Part shown: piece by piece, positions 46,855-56,552 of the stretch
Layout: each line of letters starts with the position of its first letter
Numbering within the stretch: the first letter of the stretch is position 1
Source of the DNA: Unio delphinus
Taxonomy: Eukaryota > Mollusca > Bivalvia > Unionida > Unionidae
Direction: 5' to 3'
DNA length: 64,000 bases
Assembly (NCBI GenBank): GCA_029339505.1
Contig: JAQISU010000057.1
Coordinates: 7,895,501 to 7,959,500, forward strand
Position numbers and translations under genes: made by a program
Notes under the pieces: model-generated
What the model was told of the DNA's origin: nothing
What the model saw: only the letters and a program-made list of their open reading frames with translations
Database searches by the model: none

Positions 46855-47754
46855 ATGACGTCCCTTCAGTCTCATCTTCCGATCAAATTGATTCGTGCCT
46901 TGTACGGCATCAGTCGCGAAAAAAATCCACAAAGACGTGCTCACGCCTTAGAAGCCAGTCTCAAAGAAGTCTTACAATGGTTTACGGTGACAGCACGTCA
47001 AATACTGCAAGGCATCATTCACATTCCACATCAAACCAAACACTTTTTTGACAGAAACAAAGTAGCCTTGACGCAACTGGCCAATCCTCGCATTGACACT
47101 CACACCAAAAAGCAAATCATATTGAAACCTGGAGGTAGTGGTTCTCTAGGAGGTGTCATCATTCGTTCCCTTTTAAAATGGGATCCCAATACTCCCAAAG
47201 TTCACCCCAAGAAGAAAACAAAAAAAGCCAAACAACCCCCTAAGAAAAAGAACATGGGTACCAAGACCAAAGCACAGAAAAAGAAAAGTCCACAGAAAAA
47301 AGCGGACACCCGCAAAAGAGGCACTTCGGCCAGGACACAACCTTACCTTCGTCAACCACGACCTGTAAGAAAAGATCTACAAGGACGTTTGGCAGGGACT
47401 ACGTTGCCAGTAGCCTCAGGGGCTGCCACTTCTCCGTTGCGGGTGATGCCAGCCAAACCCAATTTGACACCCGTTTTTCCTAATTTGATGAAACATTGGA
47501 AATCTGCGTCTCCCAAAACGTCTCCTCCACCGGAGACACCCTCGTCCACCTTAGCGTCAGTAGCAGCTGCTCATAAAGTACCTGCCCCCAAAGTCAAAGT
47601 CCAAGAAAGATCTGGCATGTTAAAGAGTTTACTAGATTTGTCCAAACAAGAACTGTCCCGATTGAGTCCATTGCGAACTCCTTCACGACGTGTGTTACCT
47701 GCCATGAAGTTGATACGACGCAAAGATAATCAGTGGCGACGCATTCCAGTATAA
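46855..47754 (+). CDS. Polinton Lys-rich putative core/membrane-active protein
   Basis: 299 residues from ATG at 46855. The N-terminal helical part (RALYGISREKNPQRRAHALE) is followed by NPRIDTHTKKQIILKPGG and a Gly/hydrophobic segment SLGGVIIRSLL. A long run of lysine-rich and then proline/serine-rich sequence extends to the C-terminus. The motif of a basic stretch followed by a GG-hydrophobic stretch recurs in the next two genes and in other Polintons, where such proteins are thought to be virion core or membrane-active proteins. That role is inference. The frame is intact. Confidence 0.7.
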   Translation: MTSLQSHLPIKLIRALYGISREKNPQRRAHALEASLKEVLQWFTVTARQILQGIIHIPHQTKHFFDRNKVALTQLANPRIDTHTKKQIILKPGGSGSLGGVIIRSLLKWDPNTPKVHPKKKTKKAKQPPKKKNMGTKTKAQKKKSPQKKADTRKRGTSARTQPYLRQPRPVRKDLQGRLAGTTLPVASGAATSPLRVMPAKPNLTPVFPNLMKHWKSASPKTSPPPETPSSTLASVAAAHKVPAPKVKVQERSGMLKSLLDLSKQELSRLSPLRTPSRRVLPAMKLIRRKDNQWRRIPV

Positions 47755-47757
47755 AAA
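47750..47757 (+). promoter_or_regulatory. TATA box overlapping the previous stop codon
   Basis: TATAAAAA overlaps the TAA that ends the preceding gene and lies 70 bp before the ATG at 47820. Confidence 0.6.
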
Positions 47758-47819
47758 TATGACTTGAAAACCACGACGTCAATCAGTATTTTTTCTGTAC
47801 CACTGATGAACACTCAAGG

Positions 47820-48116
47820 ATGCCTCCTCAAAAACGTTCACACCATCACCCTCGACGTTCTACCGTCCAAAAAGGAAAAGGAAAAAGACAATCTCGTCAT
47901 CCTACCAAACGCTCAAAAACCAAACAACGACGTCCTCCCGTAAAAAGACACAGTCATCCAAAGAAAAAGAGAAGTCATCAAAGGGGAGGCATATTTATTG
48001 GTCTTATTAAAGGTATGCAGAAACTAGACAAAGCAGCTAATAACCGAACTGGTATCTTTAGCCCTGCTTTTGAGGATTTAGCAAAGCATGCCGCTACTTT
48101 TTGGAGAAGCCAATAG
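47820..48116 (+). CDS. Polinton small protamine-like basic protein
   Basis: 98 residues. The first 56 are almost entirely H, K, R, S and P (HHHPRRSTVQKGKGKRQSRH), then RGGIFIGLIKGMQKLDKA and an amphipathic C-terminal helix. It resembles adenovirus-type core/condensing peptides in composition, and the RGG-hydrophobic junction matches its neighbours. A DNA-condensing or membrane-active virion role is inferred from composition and position only. Confidence 0.7.
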   Translation: MPPQKRSHHHPRRSTVQKGKGKRQSRHPTKRSKTKQRRPPVKRHSHPKKKRSHQRGGIFIGLIKGMQKLDKAANNRTGIFSPAFEDLAKHAATFWRSQ

Positions 48117-48187
48117 AAAAAAGAAGATAAAAGAGGGTGTGTACCAAGTCTTTGACATCAGTGTATTTCTGGAACGAACAAGCAAAG

Positions 48188-48607
48188 ATGTCACCTCGCA
48201 AAAAACATTCTTATTCACCCCACAAAGGAAAGAAAAGGAAAGGACTACCTCCTCGTTTAGCCAAACACGGAGACGTGTTGTCCGTCCTGTCCAAAGCCTC
48301 TCCGCCCATGCGAAAACAAATCATTAAAACAGCCTCCAAAGATGTCATCGATACCGTGTGTGAATGTTGTTTGAATGTTTTGAAAGGCACGATACCTTTG
48401 TCTCCACACCAGAAAAAATGCTTCGCCAAACATCGACACGTTCTTCGTCAAATGGTTCAAAAGAAAATATCCGTCCGTCAAAAGAAAAAGATGTTGGTGC
48501 AACGCGGAGGATTTTTACCCATTCTTGCTCCTATGTTGACAAGCTTAATACCAGGTTTGATACAAGGGATGACCCAAGGGTTAACTCAAGGAATGGGTAG
48601 AAGATAA
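48188..48607 (+). CDS. Polinton conserved small protein with QRGGFLP motif
   Basis: 139 residues from ATG at 48188. A basic N-terminus is followed by a helical block KTASKDVIDTVCECCLNVLK, then KCFAKHRHVLRQMVQKKISV, the signature KKMLVQRGGFLPILAPMLTS and a G/L-rich tail. This arrangement is a regular component of animal Polintons and was proposed for adintoviruses to be a membrane-active virion protein; I know no experimental function. A GATAAAAG (about 48126) lies 60 bp upstream. The frame is intact. Confidence 0.75.
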   Translation: MSPRKKHSYSPHKGKKRKGLPPRLAKHGDVLSVLSKASPPMRKQIIKTASKDVIDTVCECCLNVLKGTIPLSPHQKKCFAKHRHVLRQMVQKKISVRQKKKMLVQRGGFLPILAPMLTSLIPGLIQGMTQGLTQGMGRR

Positions 48608-48655
48608 AAGGACCCTATGGAGCACCACAATCTCAGACATAACCTTTGAAAGCCC

Positions 48656-49346
48656 ATGGAAGGACGAAAACTAACTTTGGTTCCTTACAAACGATGGATG
48701 GAATACCATCATTGGCAAGAACAACGATTCCCCCCATTTACCACCCAATCCCAATTTGGCTGAGATGTCGCAATTACAACACGAATTGCAATCCTTGATC
48801 CATCGCCACGATTTATCCGAAACCGAAAAATCACAAAAGTACGGTCAACTCTTGAAACGGCTACAACTCTTTCATCAGAAAGCTGTGGAACAAACAGCTC
48901 AACCCACTTTGTCCGATTTTAAGGCTCTAATGAATAACCCGGCACCCTCACCCTCACCCTCTACAGCAGTTAAAACAGACGTTACACCACCATTACCCAA
49001 GGAAGAAGAACCCCATGATCTCTTTCAAACACCTACTGCTACTCCCATTTCGAGTAAGATTGCCGCTTCCTTATTGACCCCTTCTCCCACTCCCCCACGA
49101 GAAGAACTCAAAACTTGGGTTAAAAAGATGATGGCTACTCCTTCTTCGACAGATGTGAAAAAGAAAGAAAGGAAACCAGAAGTGAGAAAAGAAAAGAAGG
49201 CCAAAGAAGCTATCCCATTACCTCCGCCACCACCATTACCCTCGACGTCAACTCCTGTGGCACATCGGACACGTAAAACCGTTTCCAAACAACCCGCATT
49301 TCGTCCCACCCAAAGCAATATCCTCGAAGAGTGGGTCCCTTATTAA
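48656..49346 (+). pseudogene. Polinton conserved VPY protein, frameshifted at a C6 run
   Basis: Two overlapping frames make one gene. The first (48656-48763, MEGRKLTLVPYKRWMEYH onward) ends 1 nt before an ATG of the second (48765-49346, MSQLQHELQSLIHRHDLSET onward, 193 residues). The second frame is open upstream as far as the C run at 48730-48735. A one-base length change in that run would make a single frame, so this is either a real frameshift or a homopolymer miscount. The second part has a helical start, then proline/serine and lysine-rich low complexity, and ends in a basic tail. Unknown virion-associated function. Confidence 0.7.
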
Positions 49347-49354
49347 CAAAAACC

Positions 49355-50467
49355 ATGGAGAAGGTATTAGCCAGCATTTACTACGATCCAGCTCACCCTG
49401 CAGGTTACGGAGGCATTCAGAAATTGTATCGTGCTGCCAAAACTCGCCTGAAAAAGCTCCGTTTACCAGCAGTACAACGATGGTTACAAGAACAAGCGAC
49501 GTACACTTTACACAAACCCATTCGACGAAAATTTCACAGAAGTCGCACTAAAGTGGAAGGCATCGATCATCAATGGCAAGCCGATTTAGCTGATGTCTCT
49601 CATTTAGCCACCTACAATCGTGGCTACAAATATTTGTTTTGTGTCATCGACGTCTTTTCTAAATTTGCCTGGGTAGTACCATTGACATCCAAATCGAGCG
49701 GAGAGTTAGTACGAGCTTTGCAACTGGTGTTGAAACAAAGCGGTCGTCACCCTCTTCGATGGCAAACCGACAAAGGCACCGAATTTCTGAACCAAGCTTT
49801 CCAACGAGAATTAAAAAAACGTGACATTCATTTTTTCACCACCGAAAATCCTGAAACCAAAGCCAGTATCGTGGAACGTTTTCAACGTACCTTGAAAGAA
49901 CGCATGTGGAAATATTTTACACATCAACACACTCTCAAGTACATCGACGTCTTACCACACTTAGTCCAAGCCTACAATCAATCTTACCATAGAAGCATTG
50001 GACGTTCCCCACAAGAGGTGACACCTGACAACGAAGTCACTGTTTTTGAGCGTCTGTTTGGTACGTCCCAGACGAGGGCTGTCCCCAAAAAAGGTAGAGA
50101 AGTGTTAACCCCGGGAGATTGGGTACGCATTGGCAAAACCAAACGCACTTTCGACAAAGGTTACTTACCCAACTGGACCACCGAATTGTTTCGTGTTACT
50201 GGACGAGTGCGCGATCGTCATCCTACCGTCTATAAATTGGAAGACATGAACGGAGAAGTATTAAAAGGAACATTTTACTTGCCTGAGTTACAACGTGTTA
50301 CCAAAAAAGAAGACGACGTGTACGACATTGAAAGCATTCTCGAACGAAGAACCCGTAAAGTAGGAAAACGTCGTGTCAAAGAAGTCAAAGTACGTTGGAA
50401 AGGATATCCTCCTAGTTTTGATTCTTGGATTGACGCTTCGCAAGTCATCGACTATAAAAAGAAGTGA
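49355..50467 (+). CDS. Polinton integrase (DDE, with chromodomain)
   Basis: 370 residues from ATG at 49355 (the frame is also open upstream from a GTG). The catalytic core of the retroviral-type rve fold shows D77 (QADLAD), D139 (WQTDKGTEFL) and E174 (KASIVERFQRTLK), about 35 residues apart. Residues about 320-365 form a chromodomain (VYDIESILERR, VKVRWKGYP, DSWI), common in Polinton integrases and thought to steer insertion to chromatin marks. The 6-bp target duplication around this element is the product expected of such an enzyme. The frame is intact. The next gene starts 6 nt after its stop. Confidence 0.95.
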   Translation: MEKVLASIYYDPAHPAGYGGIQKLYRAAKTRLKKLRLPAVQRWLQEQATYTLHKPIRRKFHRSRTKVEGIDHQWQADLADVSHLATYNRGYKYLFCVIDVFSKFAWVVPLTSKSSGELVRALQLVLKQSGRHPLRWQTDKGTEFLNQAFQRELKKRDIHFFTTENPETKASIVERFQRTLKERMWKYFTHQHTLKYIDVLPHLVQAYNQSYHRSIGRSPQEVTPDNEVTVFERLFGTSQTRAVPKKGREVLTPGDWVRIGKTKRTFDKGYLPNWTTELFRVTGRVRDRHPTVYKLEDMNGEVLKGTFYLPELQRVTKKEDDVYDIESILERRTRKVGKRRVKEVKVRWKGYPPSFDSWIDASQVIDYKKK

Positions 50468-50472
50468 CCATC

Positions 50473-50892
50473 ATGCCCTTCAATACAGCTTCAGCAACCA
50501 CAGTGACTACTCCTTCACCCACGTCATCTCTGCAAGATTTACAAAAGCAACCCTTGTGGGTGTGGTGTGGAGAACGTGTCCCTAAAACGCAAATCGTTTT
50601 TTTCTGTCAAATCTTTGTGGTATATTGTGTCATTGGTGCAGCCATTGCTAATTTGAGTTTGCAACAAGGAGACAAACAATTGTGGACCATTTTACTCAGC
50701 AGTTGCATCGGGTATCTTCTTCCCAATCCTTCCCTGAAATACTCTTACAACGGGAACAACAGTAACAATATTGGGAGTCTGGCGGCCAACGTTAGTCCTT
50801 CTCCTGACAGTCACCCTTCCAATCACAATCCTCTTTTAGACACTCCTTTAACCTTGAGTGACTCCTCGGACAGAAGAACATTGGAAATATGA
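50473..50892 (+). CDS. Polinton two-helix membrane protein
   Basis: 139 residues from ATG at 50473. After a polar N-terminus come two hydrophobic helices: IVFFCQIFVVYCVIGAAIAN (41-63) and LWTILLSSCIGYLL (70-84), then the block PNPSLKY and a Ser/Asn-rich tail. Proteins with this layout recur next to penton genes in Polintons; the function is not known to me. The stop codon overlaps the start of the penton gene by 4 nt (ATGA), which suggests coupled expression on one transcript. Confidence 0.75.
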   Translation: MPFNTASATTVTTPSPTSSLQDLQKQPLWVWCGERVPKTQIVFFCQIFVVYCVIGAAIANLSLQQGDKQLWTILLSSCIGYLLPNPSLKYSYNGNNSNNIGSLAANVSPSPDSHPSNHNPLLDTPLTLSDSSDRRTLEI

Positions 50893-51057
50893 ACAACACT
50901 ATTAACCAATTTTACTTAACGTTACCCAGTGACAGTTCCATGGAGGTGTTTCCTAACAACACATTGTGTTGTTACACGTCTAAATTACCTCAAGCCATGC
51001 ATTTGGATCAAGATGATCACTGGGAAGCAGCTTTAGTGGAAATAATACACCCGACAC

Positions 51058-51062
51058 AAATC
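51058..51062. repeat. hAT target duplication (left) in penton gene
   Basis: AAATC, repeated at 53441-53445 immediately after the hAT element. Confidence 0.85.
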
Positions 51063-53440
51063 CAGGGTTCATACTCAACTATGACTGATAAATTCAAAGA
51101 CTTTTCCCAAACTTTCAAAGACCACAAACAGAGATTTCCAAGACCTATTTTTGCTAACATTGTGTATACAGGTTATAAGAGAAAACAACGAATGCCAAAT
51201 ACCACAATATTTTTTACTGATTAAAGTCAAACTATACTTAATTGCCTAAAATTGCATTATAATGATCTAGAAAATAGGTTAACATTTGTTGTTTTTTTCT
51301 CCAGAAATACGTAACATACGTGTCAGATTTAATACAACATAAATTGTTCTCTTAAAAGACATCAGCACTGCTTTAAATGCATTATTTTATTTGCTTTTTT
51401 TTCTCTTCAATCATTTTGGAAAGAGATGCCACCACTGTCATCTTTTCCTCTGCTCTTCTCCTAAGAGAATTAGACTCTGTGACAAGCACAATGAGTCCTT
51501 TTAATTCTGCCTCTTCTGCTTTCTGTACAGAGGAAGCATGTAGGCTGGCAATGTCAGCGTCAAGACGCAGCTTTTTGGCTTTAAGTTCTTCCACTTCATC
51601 CAAGGCCAACTCCCGTTTCTTTCCTTTTGGGTTTTTCTTCTCATCCTTCTCCTCTGCTTTCTTCTTATCCAGATAGGCATGGTACTTATGTCTTGCAGAG
51701 GAGGCATATGTCATCATTTCATTGCTAATGATGATTTCCAAAGGTCCACCAGCTTTTCTCATTGTGTCAATGATTAACCTTTGAGCTCTGAGGCTTTCTC
51801 TGCTGAGGTTCTCAACAGATACCTGTTTGTTGATAGAAAATCCTCTCTCTTGCCTGCCCATGTGATAACAACAACATTTTCTGGAGAACATTCCAAAGTT
51901 CAACATATTCATTTCTTTTGGAAAGGACAGAATAAAACACTTCATCAAGTCTGTCATCTGTTCTACTGAAGCATTTCAATGGATGATTGTCCGATTGGAT
52001 AACTTCATCCACTAATTTTCCGTACTGAGTTAATATTAAATCACATCGGGACTCTACTTCTCTTCCTGCCTCACACATAATTTTTAGGACCCTACGAAGT
52101 TTTGTTTCTCCCTTTTCCTTGTCTGATCCTGATTGCATAAGTCCAGGGTCAGCCCAGGACATGTTTTTCCCCATTTTTTGTAATAAACATCTTTAAATTT
52201 AGTAATATTTCAGGCACTTCAAAGTACTGGACAAAACAGGTTCTATATATAGCAACCTGTTTGTTTCGTTGAGGCTTTTTTTATAATTTTTTTTTTTTTT
52301 TTTTTACTCGCAATTCAAGAACAAGAACTCTTGTTTAACTCGAATATAGTGTACGCATGCGCACTTTGAAACTGTTTATCCGTGAATTTAATTTATTACA
52401 ATGGACGTTTTTGTATTAAATCAAGGAATATTGTTATGTAGAACAAATTTTTCGAAAATGATTTTTGTTCCTCAAACGTGTTAAATAAACCGACGGTAGA
52501 AGTAAATTTAAACAGGCCCTCTTTTGCTATATCTCCCAAATCATCAAACTAAACGATCTTATTTTATACCCAACGAGTAATGAATTACCATTATTTTTCC
52601 AAAAACTACCAATTGCTTATACTTCTGCATCTTTGTTCCACTAAATGAACATGTAGTTACTAATTTGCAACCTACCTTTGGCATGACTTGTAAGGGCTCC
52701 TTCTCCCATTGAAGCCAAGTTGATCGTCTTTTTACACAGCGTACAAAACGCCTTTCGTTTGCATAACTTATTCTTTTGCAGCCATTCCTTGTACTTCTCT
52801 TGTTCAAGCCAGATATCGTTGAAAGAGCAAAGACCTGGCATTTTTAAACACTGAACTTTCAGACGATGCAAATCGAATGAAAAAATTTTGAATTCTCGAG
52901 CGTATAACTTTCGCGAACTTTCTACGTAGAATTAGTGTAATTAACATTTTGATTGGCTAAAACTGATGGACTCGTCCAGTCAAATTGAACTATTCGTCAA
53001 ACGAAAGAAGCCAGGAAAACCAGCTGCATCCGAAGCTAACGACCTTGGGCAATTTTATTGGTGACTTCCTTTGATGAAGTGTGTAGCGGCACCGTATTGC
53101 TTTGATGAAGAGTGCATGTGTGATTGAAGTCGCCGCCGCGGCATACTTTGGATGGCCAAACAAAACAAAGCCTCTTTTGTTATTGCGGCGGCAATAAACT
53201 GAACGGGTCATAAATAGAAAGAAACCAGGATAACTAGATTACATCTGAATCTAACAACCTCGGATAATTTTATTTGTGATTCTGGAAAGAAATTATTTTT
53301 TGGGGGGTTTATTTCAATTTTCAAAGACTTTCAAAGACCTCAGGGTAATATGCTCGATTTTCCCAAACTTTCAAGGCCTTGAAAACGCTACCTCATTTTT
53401 CCCAAACTTTCAAAGACCTTCAAAGACCGTACGAACCCTG
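51063..53440 (-). mobile_element. hAT-type DNA transposon, defective copy 2, inside the Polinton
   Basis: 2,378 bp with the same ends as the copy at 6732-9111 (CAGGGTTCATAC / GTACGAACCCTG) and a 5-bp duplication AAATC. Minus-strand coding relics are the zinc finger (52641-52871) and the C-terminal dimerisation part (51382-52174). A 7-8-bp deletion near 51849 breaks the frame in the SHGQ...ERGFSINKQ motif, whereas copy 1 is intact there but broken upstream. Confidence 0.92.
51382..52174 (-). pseudogene. hAT transposase C-terminal fragment, copy 2
   Basis: Two overlapping minus-strand frames: 51812-52174 (MGKNMSWADPGLMQSGSD to MLLLSHGQ) and 51382-51957 (ERGFSINKQVSVENLSRESL to the lysine-rich end). 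The break falls inside the dimerisation signature. The catalytic core is absent. Confidence 0.85.
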
Positions 53441-54110
53441 AAATCAAAAACATCGTCGAAAATCAAAACTTTTTCACAGTTGAAGTGTACGACAAGCAAT
53501 TGCAACAAGCCTTAGATGAACGAGGCATCACTGGCATTGACAACAAGAAATCAGATGGACCCACAACTAAACAACTGTCCACTCATGTGTTGACCATTCC
53601 TGCAGGCTACTATTTTAGCGGTCAACATTTAGTGACTACGATTGCAAGCAGGTTCAATGTTGTGTTTGGTAAACCCCTGGACAAAATCAGAGAAAGTGTT
53701 ACCTTTGAGTACATTAAAGTGGCTCGCCGCTTCATGATCAAATTTTCAGAGAAGAAAATAATAGCCATTACCTTTTGTCCTGAATTGTTTGATATCTTAG
53801 GTGGAGACCTCAAGATGCTCCCGAACAAAAAAGAAATACCAGGCATATCCAGTAACTTGGATTTTACCAAATATTTTCGATCCCCTGTAGAAATGAACCA
53901 AGGACTCAATTTGATGTTTGTGTACTCCGATGTGGTGGAGTACAACGTGGTAGGACACACCTCTGTACCGTTACTACGTGTCATTCCTTTCAAAGTAGAT
54001 ACTACTACCGCTGACGAGGAAGGTGGAAATACCTATCACGTTCACCGCGAATTTGTGCATCCTCATTATTTACCTGTCAGTAAGTCGTATTTCGACAGTG
54101 TCAACATTAC

Positions 54111-54119
54111 TATAAAAGG
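54111..54119 (+). promoter_or_regulatory. TATA box inside the penton 3' end
   Basis: TATAAAAGG, the strongest TATA match in the block, 98 bp before the ATG at 54209. It lies within penton coding sequence, so it could be chance. Confidence 0.4.
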
Positions 54120-54208
54120 AGAACTAGGTCAAAATATTCCATTTACCAAAGGGAAAGTCACAGTGAAACTCCATTTTCAAAAACGATTCTCCAACAACTG
54201 AAAAAGTG

Positions 54209-54649
54209 ATGTATCCTGTGTACCAAGGAGTCACTCGACAACGAGGACATGGTTTAGGAGATATGTTTAAATCAGCCTTTCGTTCCGTGGTCCCTGTTTT
54301 AAAACCAATGGTGACACGAGGATTGCACACCTTAAAAGATGCCGCATTGACTCACGGCAAAGATTTTCTTTACAATGTTCTCATTGACAAACAAAACCCT
54401 AAAGAAGCTTTTTTGAGAGCAGGCAAAAATGCCTTGCTTCAAACGGGTAAAGAAATTTTGGGTCGACGAGAAAGTCCTATAAATGCTCTGAACGGTACCG
54501 AGTCTGACATTCCTACTTCCCTGACGACACAGCAAGGACAAGGTAGAAAGCGTCGACGAAGACACCCTTTCAAAAGTCTCCGTACCTCTAAAGTTCGAAA
54601 GACAAAGAAAAAAAGAACCGCTCGAGACTTAGACATTTTTGATTATTAA
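54209..54649 (+). CDS. Polinton small basic virion-type protein between penton and MCP
   Basis: 146 residues from ATG at 54209 (7 nt after the penton stop). It starts MYPVYQGVTRQRGHGLGDMF, then an amphipathic helical region (FRSVVPVLKPMVTRGLHTLK) and a very basic C-terminus (GRKRRRRHPFKSLR, VRKTKKKRTA). Proteins with this VYQG...QRGHGLG start are regularly encoded between penton and major capsid in Polintons, and are compared with adenovirus minor core or cement proteins; this is by position and composition only. The frame is intact. Confidence 0.75.
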   Translation: MYPVYQGVTRQRGHGLGDMFKSAFRSVVPVLKPMVTRGLHTLKDAALTHGKDFLYNVLIDKQNPKEAFLRAGKNALLQTGKEILGRRESPINALNGTESDIPTSLTTQQGQGRKRRRRHPFKSLRTSKVRKTKKKRTARDLDIFDY

Positions 54650-54677
54650 AAGTGAAGAAAAAAAACCTAAAGAAAAA

Positions 54678-56012
54678 ATGATGCACCAAGAATCTTGTGC
54701 CTGTTCCAAGTCGGAACTGGATCTCTTTGCCATGCCACCCACGATGATGACTATGCAAGAAGCTCAATGGGTTGAATTTCATCCCGTCTCCTCTTTGACG
54801 GATTCAGCTCCCATCGAGTTTGAAATCAAAGGACAACCCGAAGATTACATCGATCTCAACAACAGTTACTTGTATTTGAAAGTGAAAGTAACCAAAACAG
54901 ACAACACCAATCCAGGAGCCAATGATAGAGTAGCTCCTGTCAACAATTTCATGCATTCCTTGTTCAGCGATGTGGATTTGTACATGAATAACAAACTGAT
55001 CAGCAGTAGCATGGATACTTACCCTTACCGAGCGTACCTTGAAAATCTCTTGACGTACGGAAAAGAAGCCAAGAACACTCATCTAGATGCTTGCGTGGTA
55101 TGGAAACCTGACACTGCAGATAAGTTTAATGACACAGCTTTGCCCGTAGCAGCTGAGGGTGATAATCCTGCAGATCCTCACAATGTGGGTTTTAACGACC
55201 GTCGAAAGAAAATTTTGCAAGGACGTAGTTTAGAACTGTTCGATCGTTTGCATTTGGACATGTGGTTTCAAGAGAAGTATTTGCTGAACGGAGTAGATAT
55301 TCGCTTGAGACTGAATCGAAGTAGTACTGCTTTCCATTTGATGGCTCATGCCAACGAATACAAAACCATTATCCAAGAAGCCAGGTTATACGTACGTCGC
55401 GTGGAAGTGTTACCTAAAGTGGGAAATGATATCAGTCACACTTTGAGCAGAACGACAGCCAAGTATCCGATACGACGCGTGGAAGTCAAAACTTTCACCA
55501 TTGCCGCTGGACTCCGATCAAAGATCGAAGATCATCTGTTCCAAGGACAGTTACCCAAACGTTTATTCATTGGTATCGTCAGCAATGCAGCCCTCAATGG
55601 TGCCCACGATGAAAATCCTTTCCAGTTTAAGCACTGCAGAGTATCCAAAATTGAAGTCAGTCGCGATGGCAAAACTTTGTGTACCAGACCCTTCGAACCC
55701 GACTTTGGCGAACAGAAAAATTACTTGAGGTCGTACTTGTCGCTGTACGAAGCCACAGGACAGTTAGGAACCAATACCAGTCACGGTATTTCCTACGACG
55801 ACTATGCAAGAGGTTACACGTTGTGGGCTTTTGATTTCACTCCAGACCAAGGCAGCGACGAGGGACATTTCCACCCTATAAAATCTGGGCAACTGCGTGT
55901 GGAACTTCAGTTTGCAGCGCCTCTTCCCGAAACGGTGAATATCATTCTGTATGCTGAATTCGATAATACCATAGAAATTAACAGTTTGAGAGAAGTCATT
56001 CTAGACTATTAG
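54678..56012 (+). CDS. Polinton major capsid protein (double jelly roll)
   Basis: 444 residues from the first of two adjacent ATGs (54678). Hallmarks visible: VEFHPVSSLTDSAPIEFEIK and YIDLNNSYLYLKVKV near the N-terminus, APVNNFMHSLFSDVDLYMNN, DTYPYRAYLENLLTYGKEAK (with YPYRAYLE typical of this family), the second-roll RRKKILQGRSLELFDRLHLD, and a C-terminal EFDNTIEINSLREVILDY. Double-jelly-roll trimers build the pseudo-hexagonal capsid shell. The frame is intact, with no substitutions that obviously break the fold. The stop is followed 5 nt later by the next ATG. Confidence 0.95.
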   Translation: MMHQESCACSKSELDLFAMPPTMMTMQEAQWVEFHPVSSLTDSAPIEFEIKGQPEDYIDLNNSYLYLKVKVTKTDNTNPGANDRVAPVNNFMHSLFSDVDLYMNNKLISSSMDTYPYRAYLENLLTYGKEAKNTHLDACVVWKPDTADKFNDTALPVAAEGDNPADPHNVGFNDRRKKILQGRSLELFDRLHLDMWFQEKYLLNGVDIRLRLNRSSTAFHLMAHANEYKTIIQEARLYVRRVEVLPKVGNDISHTLSRTTAKYPIRRVEVKTFTIAAGLRSKIEDHLFQGQLPKRLFIGIVSNAALNGAHDENPFQFKHCRVSKIEVSRDGKTLCTRPFEPDFGEQKNYLRSYLSLYEATGQLGTNTSHGISYDDYARGYTLWAFDFTPDQGSDEGHFHPIKSGQLRVELQFAAPLPETVNIILYAEFDNTIEINSLREVILDY

Positions 56013-56017
56013 ACATT

Positions 56018-56515
56018 ATGGAAGACCCTTGTCCTTCTTTGAATAGTGGAGAATCCATGGAATGGGAGGTTACAGAAAAAGCAGATCCCCAAGACCAAAA
56101 AGAAGAGGTAGTGATCATGCAATCCAGATGGCCAGAACAGGAACAACAGTTAGTGGCTTGTTTTGCACAACACTTGGAAGATAAAATGAGGGATCTGATT
56201 AAAAAAGATTGTTATGGATGTCAAATCGATCATCCCAGTCAAATTCAACACGATAAATGTATGATGATGAGTCAAGAAGAAAAATTGGACAATTATCTGA
56301 ACGAAGCTTGGAGTCTCATCTCCGAAGAAGACGTGTTACTTCAGTGGTATAAAGGTTTACGTGATCATTCCTCTCCTCCATTGTTTGCTCGAGAAATCGA
56401 TCGCATCGAAGCTCTCTTGGCCAAAAGTAAAGAGACGAAGCAAACCATCAGTTACTTGTCAGACCGTTTCAAACAAAAAGTCTGGATTGAATTGATGACT
56501 TATCATCACCTGTGA
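56018..56515 (+). CDS. Polinton conserved CxxC-DHPSQ protein
   Basis: 165 residues. The central motif KDCYGCQIDHPSQIQHDKCM gives a C-x2-C...H...H-x2-C cluster that could bind zinc. The remainder is acidic and helical, with EEKLDNYLNEAWSLI. The same motif recurs in genes next to the protease in other Polintons; no function is known to me. It lies tightly between the major capsid and protease genes, so co-expression with them is likely. Confidence 0.75.
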   Translation: MEDPCPSLNSGESMEWEVTEKADPQDQKEEVVIMQSRWPEQEQQLVACFAQHLEDKMRDLIKKDCYGCQIDHPSQIQHDKCMMMSQEEKLDNYLNEAWSLISEEDVLLQWYKGLRDHSSPPLFAREIDRIEALLAKSKETKQTISYLSDRFKQKVWIELMTYHHL

Positions 56516-56552
56516 AGAAAGGAGAGAAAAAAACAAGGCTACACAACAAAAA

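Larger units (their letters stand above)
50889..54201 (+). pseudogene. Polinton minor capsid (penton) protein, split by a hAT insertion
   Basis: The N-terminal 58 or so residues (MNNTINQFYLTLPSDSSM, FPNNTLCCYTSKLP) occupy 50889-51062. The rest resumes at 53446 and runs to 54201 with ITGIDNKKSD, TIPAGYYFSGQHLV, KFSEKKIIAITFCPEL and NLMFVYSDVVEYNVVGHTSV. This is the single-jelly-roll protein that forms capsid vertices in Polinton-type virions. The intervening 2,378 bp are a hAT element plus one copy of its 5-bp target duplication. The reading frame on the two sides is consistent across the element, so the insertion is the only lesion that I see. Confidence 0.93.

Noticed and set aside
48257..48502. 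Antisense open frames across the Polinton structural block
   Set aside because: They overlap conserved sense genes, lack TATA and have no recognisable content.
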